From: Actinomycetes bacterium
Lineage (GTDB): Bacteria; Actinomycetota; Actinomycetes; Propionibacteriales; Nocardioidaceae
Length of the DNA stretch: 12,293 nt
NCBI GenBank assembly: GCA_023252095.1
Contig: JAHEXN010000071.1
Span: 1 to 12,293 of the forward strand
Direction: 5' to 3'
The translations under genes were made by a program, and so were the position numbers. How positions within the stretch are numbered: position 1 is the first letter of the stretch; each line of letters begins with the position of its first letter. Positions 1 through 7,431 of the stretch are shown one piece after another. Under the pieces are notes generated by a model. It saw only the letters and a list, made by a program, of their open reading frames with translations. It did not search any database and was not told the origin of the DNA.

Positions 1-225
1 ACCCAGCGCCGCGAGAAGGCGAGTCCCGTCGACCGGTTCTGCCGCAAGCTGCTCGGCATGGAGTGCAAGCTCCGCCAGTACAAGGAGGGCGCGGAGTTCG
101 TCCGGGCCGTGGTCGACCGTGTCGGGATGGACGGCTTCAACGCCGTCTGGACCTCGCCCGAGACCCTCCCCTCCCACGACGAGGTCCTCCAACCCCAGCT
201 CTGGCTCGACCGCGTCCACACCTGA
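1..225 (+). CDS. Zinc-dependent metalloprotease (DUF2342 family), C-terminal fragment
   Basis: Frame 1 is open from the first base to a TGA at 223-225 and gives the last 74 residues of a protein whose start lies outside the window. The fragment contains LRQYKEGAEFVRAVVDRVG followed by MDGFNAVWTSPETLP, which I recognise as the conserved C-terminal end of the actinobacterial DUF2342 zincin-like family (M. tuberculosis Rv3626c type). The zinc-binding motif would lie upstream and is not visible. The gene sits directly before tilS, as in mycobacteria, which supports the call. The substrate of this family is unknown to me. The downstream gap carries a large palindromic repeat, so read-through into tilS is uncertain. 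Confidence 0.85.
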   Translation, partial: TQRREKASPVDRFCRKLLGMECKLRQYKEGAEFVRAVVDRVGMDGFNAVWTSPETLPSHDEVLQPQLWLDRVHT

Positions 226-226
226 C

Positions 227-374
227 GCTCGCGAGAGACTTTGCTGGTGGTCACGAGAGAGTTTGTGTGTGGTCACGAGTGAGTTTGTTGCGGCGAGCGC
301 TCCGTGGTCTGCACGAAGTCGCTCCTGACCACCAACAAAGTCTCTTCTCGCCACCAACAAACTCTCTCGCGAGC
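227..374. repeat. Large imperfect palindrome of iterated 21-25-base units
   Basis: The outer arms 227-250 and 351-374 are inverted copies matching at 22 of 24 positions. Inside, units resembling CGAGAGAGTTTGTTGGTGG(TCA) are iterated: about 230-253, 254-275 and 276-296 read on the plus strand, and 371-351, 350-326 and a degenerate 325-297 read on the minus strand. The centre near 295-302 is the 8-base palindrome GAGCGCTC. By hand count, 226-375 has 87 G/C of 150 (58%), well below the neighbouring genes, and the gap 226-397 contains no TA dinucleotide. No plausible protein is encoded. It could be a dispersed intergenic repeat, a miniature mobile element or a long hairpin that ends metalloprotease transcription. 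I cannot assign it to a named family. Confidence 0.8.
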
Positions 375-397
375 GGAACGGCTGAGAGGGTGGGGGC

Positions 398-1375
398 GTG
401 GGCGGAGGACGGTTGGACCCGGTGGTGGCGGCAGGCCGCGCCGCGGTGCGTGACGGGCTGGACGACGTGGCGCCGGGCAGCGCGGTCGTCGTCGGGGTCT
501 CGGGCGGCGCCGACTCACTCGCGCTCGCCGCGAGCCTCGCCTTCGTGGGGAGCCGCGCCGACTGGGACGTGATCGCAGTCGTGGTCGACCACGGGCTGCA
601 GGCCGGGTCGGCCGAGATCGCCGAGCGCGCCGCCGACCAGTGCCGGGGCCTGGGACTCCCTGCCGACGTCGTGACGGTCACGGTGGGGCAGGAGGGGGGA
701 CCCGAGGCAGCGGCCCGCACCGCCCGTCACGCGGCGCTGCGCACGCGAGCGGCCGATGTCGGCGCGGTCGCCCTGTGTCTCGCGCACACGCTCGACGACC
801 AGGCCGAGACGGTCCTGCTGGGCCTCGGTCGCGGCTCCGGCGCCCGGTCGCTCGCAGGGATGGCGCCCCGCTCAGGTCTCGTCCGGCGCCCGTTCCTCGG
901 CCTGCGCCGCGTCGACACCGAGGCGATCTGTGGGGCGCTCGACCTCGACCCCTGGCACGACCCCCACAACGCCGACCCCCGCTACCGCCGCGCGCGGGTG
1001 CGGCACGAGCTGTTGCCGCTCCTCGAGGACGTGCTCGCCGAAGGGGTCGCCGAGTCGCTGGCGCGCACGGCCGAGCAGCTCCGCCGCGACGCCGAGCTGC
1101 TCGAGTCGCTGACCGCGGGCTGGCTCGACGCGCACCCCGATCCCACGATCCCCGAGATCGCGGCGCAGCACGCCGCCGTCCGCAGCCGGGTGCTCCACCA
1201 GCTCGCGCTCGCCGCGGGGGCATCGGCGGGCGAGCTGACCGCAGCACACGTCGCTCGCCTGGACTCCCTCGTGACCGACCCACGTGGCGGTCGGCGGATC
1301 GAGCTGCCGGGCGGTGTCTCGTGCGTGCGGGAGTCCGATCGACTCCTCTTCCTCCCGACCCTGCCCGCGTCATGA
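398..1375 (+). CDS. tilS: tRNA(Ile)-lysidine synthase TilS
   Basis: TilS uses ATP to attach lysine to C34 of the CAU anticodon of a minor tRNA-Ile, making it decode AUA; it acts in the cytoplasm on tRNA. The 325-residue protein has the PP-loop motif SGGADS at residues 35-40, the family signature AHTLDDQAETVL at about 129-140, RRPFLGLRR near 163-171, and HNADPRYRRARVRHELLPLL near 190-209. The C-terminal part is the short helical region typical of actinobacterial TilS, without the long C-terminal domain of the E. coli enzyme. The GTG at 398 is chosen because a GAGAGGG purine run lies 7 bases upstream; a GTG at 422 is a weaker alternative. The stop overlaps the hpt ATG. No TAnnnT -10 box is possible in the preceding gap, so the promoter is unclear. 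Confidence 0.95.
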   Translation: MGGGRLDPVVAAGRAAVRDGLDDVAPGSAVVVGVSGGADSLALAASLAFVGSRADWDVIAVVVDHGLQAGSAEIAERAADQCRGLGLPADVVTVTVGQEGGPEAAARTARHAALRTRAADVGAVALCLAHTLDDQAETVLLGLGRGSGARSLAGMAPRSGLVRRPFLGLRRVDTEAICGALDLDPWHDPHNADPRYRRARVRHELLPLLEDVLAEGVAESLARTAEQLRRDAELLESLTAGWLDAHPDPTIPEIAAQHAAVRSRVLHQLALAAGASAGELTAAHVARLDSLVTDPRGGRRIELPGGVSCVRESDRLLFLPTLPAS

Positions 1376-1953
1376 CCCTGTGGCACCCTGAACCCGTGGA
1401 CCGCGCAGACATCGAAGCCGATCTCGACCTCAGCCAGACGCTCTTCACCGAGGAGCAGATCCAGGCACGACTTCGAGAGCTCGCGCAGCAGATCCAGGCC
1501 GACTACGAGGGCCGCGACGTCCTGCTCGTCGGCGTGCTGAAGGGCGCTGTCATGGTCATGGCCGACCTCGCCCGCTCGCTCGACCGTCACGTCGAGATGG
1601 ACTGGATGGCGGTGTCGTCGTACGGCTCGGGAACCAAGAGCTCGGGCGTCGTGCGGATCCTCAAGGACCTCGACGCCGACATCAGCGGTCGTGACGTCCT
1701 GATCGTCGAGGACATCATCGACACGGGCCTCACGCTCTCGTGGCTCGTCGCGAACCTGAAGTCGCGCAAGCCGGCCTCGGTCGAGATCGCAACCCTGCTG
1801 CGCAAGCCCGACGCGCTCCAGATGGAGGTCGACGTCAAGTACGTGGGCTTCGACATCCCCAACGCCTTCGTGGTGGGCTACGGCCTCGACTACGACGAGC
1901 GCTACCGCAACCTGCGCTGCATCGGCACGCTCGCCGAGCACGTCTACCGCTGA
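1372..1953 (+). CDS. hpt: Hypoxanthine(-guanine) phosphoribosyltransferase
   Basis: This enzyme salvages hypoxanthine and guanine to IMP and GMP with PRPP in the cytoplasm. The 193-residue product has the type I PRTase fold: the flexible-loop SSYGSG motif at 82-87, the PRPP-binding motif VEDIIDTGLT at 112-121 with E113, D114, D117 and T118, the base-binding LLRKPDA near 142-148, and GFDIPNAFVVGYGLDYDERYRNL at about 159-181. Residues 82-100 closely resemble mycobacterial Hpt. The ATG at 1372 overlaps the tilS TGA (ATGA), suggesting coupled translation. A GTG at 1396 would give a 185-residue form that also begins before all conserved motifs. The same frame is open far upstream inside tilS, but that part is a shadow. 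Confidence 0.95.
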   Translation: MTLWHPEPVDRADIEADLDLSQTLFTEEQIQARLRELAQQIQADYEGRDVLLVGVLKGAVMVMADLARSLDRHVEMDWMAVSSYGSGTKSSGVVRILKDLDADISGRDVLIVEDIIDTGLTLSWLVANLKSRKPASVEIATLLRKPDALQMEVDVKYVGFDIPNAFVVGYGLDYDERYRNLRCIGTLAEHVYR

Positions 1954-1968
1954 ACCGTCCTGCGATCC

Positions 1969-1984
1969 CGGGGCCTGGGCCCCG
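1969..1984 (+). terminator. GC hairpin after hpt, possible terminator
   Basis: CGGGGCC at 1969-1975 and GGCCCCG at 1978-1984 are perfect inverted copies, 15 bases after the hpt stop; sterically this is a 6-bp stem with a CTGG tetraloop. No T-run follows, as is common for actinobacterial hairpins, so termination is plausible but unproven. It lies upstream of the candidate ftsH promoter, a reasonable place to separate the two units. Confidence 0.4.
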
Positions 1985-2014
1985 ACCGGCGGAACCTGAC
2001 GGGTCTTCCGGACG

Positions 2015-2046
2015 TTGCTCACGCGTGACCTGTGCGCGTGTACGGT
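2015..2046 (+). promoter_or_regulatory. Candidate ftsH-fol operon promoter
   Basis: TACGGT at 2041-2046 fits the actinobacterial TAnnnT -10 pattern, 44 bases before the ftsH ATG. The best -35-like hexamer is TTGCTC at 2015-2020, but the 20-base spacer is longer than normal, so the -35 assignment is weak. A second TAnnnT hexamer, TACCGT at 2052-2057, is an alternative -10. This 137-base gap is the only sizeable non-coding stretch before the seven-gene ftsH-DUF3180 unit, which is the main reason to expect a promoter here. Confidence 0.35.
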
Positions 2047-2057
2047 TCACCTACCGT
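2042..2057. promoter_or_regulatory. Inverted repeat overlapping the candidate ftsH -10 box
   Basis: ACGGT at 2042-2046 and ACCGT at 2053-2057 are perfect inverted copies separated by TCACCT. The left half lies in the candidate -10 box, so it could be an operator or a small 5'-leader hairpin. A 5-bp half-site is short and can arise by chance. Confidence 0.2.
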
Positions 2058-2090
2058 CGATTCGCCGAGGAGAGGGTGGGCTGACGCCCC

Positions 2091-4058
<1,968 letters not shown>

Positions 4059-4060
4059 CC

Positions 4061-4627
4061 GTGGCCGTCGACCTGCCCCGCGCCGAGGCGGCGGTCCGCG
4101 AGCTGCTGCTCGCGATCGGCGAGGACCCCGACCGCGAGGGCCTGCGTGAGACCCCGGCCCGGGTCGCCCGGTCATACTCCGAGCTCGTGGCGGGCCTCGA
4201 CCAGGATCCCGCCGAGGTCCTCAACGCGACGTTCGACGTGGGTCACGACGAGCTCGTGCTCGTCAAGGACATCGAGATGTGGAGCATGTGCGAGCACCAC
4301 CTCGTGCCGTTCTTCGGTGTCGCCCACATCGGCTACATCCCGGCCGCCGAGGGCAACGTCACGGGCCTGTCGAAGCTGGCCCGCCTGGTCGACGTGTTCG
4401 CCCGGCGCCCGCAGGTCCAGGAGCGCCTCACGACCCAGATCGCCGACGCCCTGATCGAGGTCCTCGACCCGCGCGGCGTCATCGTCGTGATCGAGGCCGA
4501 GCACCTGTGCATGACGATGCGTGGCGTCCGCAAGGGCGGCGCCAGGACCATCACGAGCGCCGTGCGTGGCCAGCTGCGCGAGGTGGCCACCCGAGCCGAG
4601 GCCATGAACCTCATCAGGGGCTCGTGA
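4061..4627 (+). CDS. folE: GTP cyclohydrolase I
   Basis: FolE converts GTP to 7,8-dihydroneopterin triphosphate, the first step of folate synthesis. The 188-residue protein has the zinc ligands C77 and H80 in MCEHHLVPF and C150 in HLCMTMRGV, so it is the zinc-dependent type IA enzyme. GREAT-type conserved blocks are present: REGLRETPARVA near 25-36, GLSKLARLVDVFARRPQVQERL near 102-123 and the C-terminal TRAEAMNLI. Length fits compact bacterial FolE. The GTG at 4061 lies 2 bases after the ftsH stop; the same frame extends upstream into ftsH, but that part has no family similarity. The ribosome site is poor (GGACGG at 4043-4048), so translation probably depends on coupling to ftsH. The GTGA overlap couples it to folP. 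Confidence 0.97.
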   Translation: MAVDLPRAEAAVRELLLAIGEDPDREGLRETPARVARSYSELVAGLDQDPAEVLNATFDVGHDELVLVKDIEMWSMCEHHLVPFFGVAHIGYIPAAEGNVTGLSKLARLVDVFARRPQVQERLTTQIADALIEVLDPRGVIVVIEAEHLCMTMRGVRKGGARTITSAVRGQLREVATRAEAMNLIRGS

Positions 4628-5541
4628 CCCGCCCGCAGATCCCCGGCCTGGCCGGTGCACCCGCTGCGGACCGCACCCTCGTCATGGGGGTCGTGAACGT
4701 CACGCCCGACTCGTTCTCCGACGGCGGTCGCTGGCTCGACGCCGACGCGGCGGTCGCGCGCGGCCGCCGCCTCGTGGCCGACGGAGCCGATCTCGTCGAC
4801 GTGGGCGGGGAGTCCACCCGCCCAGGGGCGCAGCGGGTCGACGAGGCCACTGAGCTCGAGCGGGTCGTTCCCGTCGTCCGCGCGCTCGCGGGTGACGGCG
4901 TCGCGGTCTCGGTCGACACGATGCGGGCGTCCGTCGCAGCGGCGGCCTGGGACGCGGGGGCCGCCCTGGTCAACGACGTCTCCGGCGGACGTGCCGATCC
5001 CGACATGCTCCGTGTCGTGGCCGATGTGGGCGCGCCGTTCGTCGTGATGCACTGGCGGGCGCACTCCGCCTCGATGCAGGACGCCGACCACACGCGCTAC
5101 GACGACGTCGTGGCCGACGTCAGAACCGAGCTCGCGCAGCAGGTCGACGACGCCCTCGCGGCGGGTGTCGGGCCCGACCGGGTCGTGGTCGACCCGGGCC
5201 TGGGCTTCTCCAAGACCGGGGTGCAGAACTGGCAGGTGCTGGAGGCGCTCGACGCGTTCGCGACCCTCGGCCATCCGCTCCTCGTGGCGGCGAGCCGCAA
5301 GCGGTTCCTGGGCGAGCTCCTCGCGGTCGGCGGTGAGCTGAGGCCTGCGGCCGAGCGTGACGACGCCTCGGCGGCGCTCACGACCCTCGCCGCCCACGCA
5401 GGAGCCTGGGCGGTGCGCGTCCACGAGGCCCGCCCCTCGTCCGACGCCGTGCGGGTCGTGGCGAGGCTCGCGGGGTCGGGTTTCGAGGCTCGCGCAGCAG
5501 GCGGCACTCGCACCTCAACCAGCGGTGGCGGGGCGACATGA
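4624..5541 (+). CDS. folP: Dihydropteroate synthase
   Basis: FolP condenses dihydropterin pyrophosphate with p-aminobenzoate to give dihydropteroate; it is the target of sulfonamides. The 305-residue TIM-barrel protein shows MGVVNVTPDSFSDGG at 21-35, GGESTRPGA at 61-69, SVDTMRA around 96-102 with D98, NDVSGG at 117-122 with N117, DPGLGFSK at 190-197, SRKRF at 224-228 with K227, and RVHEA at 265-269. All expected pterin- and phosphate-binding residues are present. Residues after about 288 form a Gly/Thr/Ser-rich tail that looks disordered. The GTG at 4624 overlaps the folE TGA (GTGA); AGGGG at 4616-4620 is only 3 bases away, so re-initiation by the terminating ribosome seems likely. Its own stop overlaps the next ATG. 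Confidence 0.97.
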   Translation: MTRPQIPGLAGAPAADRTLVMGVVNVTPDSFSDGGRWLDADAAVARGRRLVADGADLVDVGGESTRPGAQRVDEATELERVVPVVRALAGDGVAVSVDTMRASVAAAAWDAGAALVNDVSGGRADPDMLRVVADVGAPFVVMHWRAHSASMQDADHTRYDDVVADVRTELAQQVDDALAAGVGPDRVVVDPGLGFSKTGVQNWQVLEALDAFATLGHPLLVAASRKRFLGELLAVGGELRPAAERDDASAALTTLAAHAGAWAVRVHEARPSSDAVRVVARLAGSGFEARAAGGTRTSTSGGGAT

Positions 5542-5963
5542 GCGGCGACGTGCTGGCGGTGCACCGCAGCTTCTACGAGTCGATCGAGTCCGGCGACGTC
5601 GACCTCATGGCGGCGCTCTGGATCGACCGGCCCGACACCTCGTGCGCCCACCCCGGCACGATGCCGGTCCGCGGCACCTCCACGATCCTCCGCTCGTGGA
5701 CGATGCTCATGGCCCAGGCCGGCTACCTGCAGTTCTTCCTGACCGACGTGCACGCGTCGTACACGTCCGACGGCGCCGTCGCGATCGTGACGTGCACCGA
5801 GAACATCCTGTCGGGGCACGGGCTGGAGAGCGCTGACAGCTTCGCGGGCGGACGCGTCACCAGCACGAGCGTCCTGGTGCTGCGCCAGGGGCGGTGGCTG
5901 TTCCACACCCGGCACGCCTCGCCCGTCATCGACTTCGACGCCGAGACCACCGAGGAGGACTGA
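5538..5963 (+). CDS. NTF2-like / SnoaL-like fold protein in the folate operon
   Basis: The 141-residue protein looks like a single-domain NTF2-like (SnoaL_3-type) protein. It has an N-terminal helix pair VLAVHRSFYESIESGDVDLM (5-24), W28, the family-typical CAHPG at 36-40 followed by a RG..TILRSW segment (45-54), and a C-terminal beta strand WLFHTRHASPV (120-130) with H123 and H126 that would face the cavity. There is no signal peptide or membrane segment. The substrate is unknown; the fold serves as an enzyme, binding or assembly domain in different families. It starts with an ATGA overlap with folP and stops 1 base before folB, so it is embedded in the folate pathway. I infer a pathway-related role but cannot name a reaction. 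Confidence 0.85.
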   Translation: MSGDVLAVHRSFYESIESGDVDLMAALWIDRPDTSCAHPGTMPVRGTSTILRSWTMLMAQAGYLQFFLTDVHASYTSDGAVAIVTCTENILSGHGLESADSFAGGRVTSTSVLVLRQGRWLFHTRHASPVIDFDAETTEED

Positions 5964-5964
5964 C

Positions 5965-6339
5965 GTGGCGATCCCCGACGGTCTCGACCGCATCGAGCTC
6001 ACTGGCCTGCGTGGCTTTGGTCACCACGGCGTCTTCGACCACGAGCGCCGCGACGGGCAGGAGTTCGTCGTCGACGCGGTGCTCGGTCTTGATCTCACGG
6101 CCGCGGGGCGCACCGACGACCTGGCCGAGACGGTGCACTACGGCGAGCTGGCCGACGGCATCCACGCGATCCTCGTGGGCCCCCCTGTGGACCTGATTGA
6201 GTCGCTGGCGCTGCGTATGGTGGACTTGTGTCTGACGGACGCCCGCGTGCAGTGGGCGAGCGTCACGGTGCACAAGCCGAACGCGCCCATCACGCCCACG
6301 TTCACCGACGTGGCCGTCACGATCGAGCGGAGCAGATAG
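5965..6339 (+). CDS. folB: Dihydroneopterin aldolase
   Basis: FolB cleaves 7,8-dihydroneopterin to 6-hydroxymethyl-7,8-dihydropterin and glycolaldehyde; the family may also epimerise the substrate. The 124-residue protein matches the usual length and the tunnelling fold. It shows ELTGLRGFGHHGVFDHERR from residue 11 with E27 at the pterin-anchoring position, VHYGEL with Y59 at the active-site tyrosine position, and VTVHKPNAPI with K104 as the catalytic lysine. A strong Shine-Dalgarno run GAGGAGG at 5952-5958 stands 6 bases before the GTG at 5965 and supports this start. It follows the NTF2-like gene by 1 base. Its TAG shares its last base with the folK GTG. Confidence 0.97.
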   Translation: MAIPDGLDRIELTGLRGFGHHGVFDHERRDGQEFVVDAVLGLDLTAAGRTDDLAETVHYGELADGIHAILVGPPVDLIESLALRMVDLCLTDARVQWASVTVHKPNAPITPTFTDVAVTIERSR

Positions 6340-6902
6340 TGACCGAATCGCCCACCCCCTACGTGCTGGACGCGGACACCATGACCGGTGGAATGCGTCC
6401 CATCCGTCAGGCCGTCATCGCGATCGGCTCGAACCTGGGCGATCGCCACGCCCGCCTCCAGGGCGCCGTCTCGGCGCTCGAGGACACCCCTGAGGTGCAG
6501 GTCGTCGCGATCTCCTCGGTCTACGAGACCGAGCCCGTCGGTGCCCCCTCGGGCTCCGACAAGTTCCTCAACGCCGTCGTCCTGATCGACACGACCCTCA
6601 CGGTGCACACGCTGCTCGACCGCGCGCTGGCCATCGAGGACGCGTTCGGTCGCGAGCGCACCGAGCCCAACGCGCCGCGCACGCTCGACGTCGACGTCAT
6701 CGTGGTCGGCGAGCGCGTGGCCGACGACGAGCAGCTGCAGCTGCCGCACCCGCGGGCCCACGAGCGTGGCTTCGTGCTCGTGCCGTGGCTCGAGATCGAT
6801 CCCGAGGGGCAGATCCCCGGGCAGGGCTTCGTGGCCGACCTCATCGGTGGTGTCGACACCTCCGGCGTGGTCAAGCGCGAGGATCTCGAGATCCTGCTCT
6901 GA
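6339..6902 (+). CDS. folK: 6-hydroxymethyl-7,8-dihydropterin pyrophosphokinase (HPPK)
   Basis: FolK transfers pyrophosphate from ATP to 6-hydroxymethyl-dihydropterin, giving the FolP substrate. The 187-residue protein shows GSNLGDR at 30-36, SVYETEPVG at 60-68, the FLNAVV segment at 76-81, and the HPPK signature NAPRTLDVDVI at 111-121 with the magnesium-binding D117 and D119, then HPRAHERGFVLVPW at 137-150. The GTG at 6339 overlaps the folB TAG by one base and has GGAG at 6329-6332 six bases upstream. ATGs at 6381 and 6393 would remove the first 14 or 18 residues and remain possible, because the core begins at about residue 23. An upstream ATG at 6228 in the same frame lies inside folB and is rejected. 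The 3' end contains a 16-base palindrome. Confidence 0.96.
   Translation: MTESPTPYVLDADTMTGGMRPIRQAVIAIGSNLGDRHARLQGAVSALEDTPEVQVVAISSVYETEPVGAPSGSDKFLNAVVLIDTTLTVHTLLDRALAIEDAFGRERTEPNAPRTLDVDVIVVGERVADDEQLQLPHPRAHERGFVLVPWLEIDPEGQIPGQGFVADLIGGVDTSGVVKREDLEILL
6880..6895. repeat. Perfect 16-base palindrome in the 3' end of folK
   Basis: AGGATCTCGAGATCCT is its own reverse complement. It covers codons for DLEI and flanking bases, ending 5 bases before the folK stop codon. In RNA it could form a 6-bp stem closed by a TCGA tetraloop, 11 bases before the DUF3180 ATG. It may simply be a chance product of repeated GAG/GAT/CTC codons. Confidence 0.6.
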
Positions 6903-6906
6903 GCCG

Positions 6907-7413
6907 ATGAGGTCCGTGCGCCCGACCTCGATCCGGCTGCTGGCCCTCGTGGTCAGTGCCGGGCTCGTGGTCGGCGCGGGTCTGCCGGTCCTGGTCCGCC
7001 GCGTGGGCGGCGACGTCCCGCTACTCTCGTGGGGGCCGGCGCTGCTGCTCGCCGCAGCCGCCGGCATCGTGGCGATCGTCGCGCGCGTGACCTGGAAGGC
7101 CGTCCACGAGGACCGGCAACGGGTCAACGCCGACCGCGCGCTGTTCCACCTCGCGCTCGCGCAGGCCTCCTCGCGGGTCGGGGCGCTGCTCCTCGGTGGC
7201 TACGCAGGGTTCGCGCTGGTCTACCTCGACGTGTTCGAGACCGCCAACGGTCGCGACCGGGTCCTGCACGGCGGTGCGGCGGCCGTTGCGGCAGCATTGC
7301 TCCTCGCTGCGGGCCTCGTCATGGAGCGCGTCTGCCGTCTGCCCGCCGACGACGACGAGGACGACGAGGACGACGACGGGTCGCGCGCGAAGGCTCGACC
7401 CACCCCCACCTAG
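6907..7413 (+). CDS. DUF3180 family membrane protein
   Basis: The 168-residue product is a small integral membrane protein. Hydrophobic helices are visible at about 10-30, 41-62, 90-107 and 120-140, giving four predicted membrane passes. A conserved-looking cytosolic or loop segment WKAVHEDRQRVNADRALFHLALAQASSR (63-90) lies between helices 2 and 3. Position right after folK and the topology match the actinobacterial DUF3180 family (Rv3605c-like in M. tuberculosis). The C-terminus has an acidic run of ten Asp/Glu residues (148-157) followed by a basic stretch. Function is unknown; co-location with folate genes is conserved but could reflect transport, anchoring or nothing specific. ATG 6907 lies 4 bases after the folK stop; the frame extends upstream into folK only as shadow. 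It ends the operon. Confidence 0.85.
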   Translation: MRSVRPTSIRLLALVVSAGLVVGAGLPVLVRRVGGDVPLLSWGPALLLAAAAGIVAIVARVTWKAVHEDRQRVNADRALFHLALAQASSRVGALLLGGYAGFALVYLDVFETANGRDRVLHGGAAAVAAALLLAAGLVMERVCRLPADDDEDDEDDDGSRAKARPTPT

Positions 7414-7431
7414 GGCAGTCCGCGCCTAGGT
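7408..7431. terminator. Bidirectional hairpin between convergent genes
   Basis: ACCTAGG at 7408-7414 and CCTAGGT at 7425-7431 are perfect inverted copies with a 10-base loop. The left arm contains the TAG stop of DUF3180 (7411-7413), and the right arm contains the TAG stop of the minus-strand DUF885 gene (7426-7428). The convergent stops are only 12 bases apart, so this is the only place where a shared terminator can sit. There is no T-run on either side, and the 7-bp stem is modest, so efficiency is uncertain. Confidence 0.5.

Noticed and set aside
226..374. CRISPR array in the 21-25-base iterated units
   Set aside because: The units abut directly with no unique spacers, are degenerate and occur in both orientations; no cas gene is nearby.
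640..1371. Long N-terminal extension of hpt inside tilS
   Set aside because: The translation upstream of 1372 is Arg/Ala/Pro-rich shadow of tilS and does not resemble any Hpt; the ATG overlapping the tilS stop gives normal length.
6197..6221. TTGAGT ... TATGGT as a promoter inside folB
   Set aside because: The spacer is only 13 bases, too short for a sigma-A promoter, and the bases are explained by conserved FolB codons.
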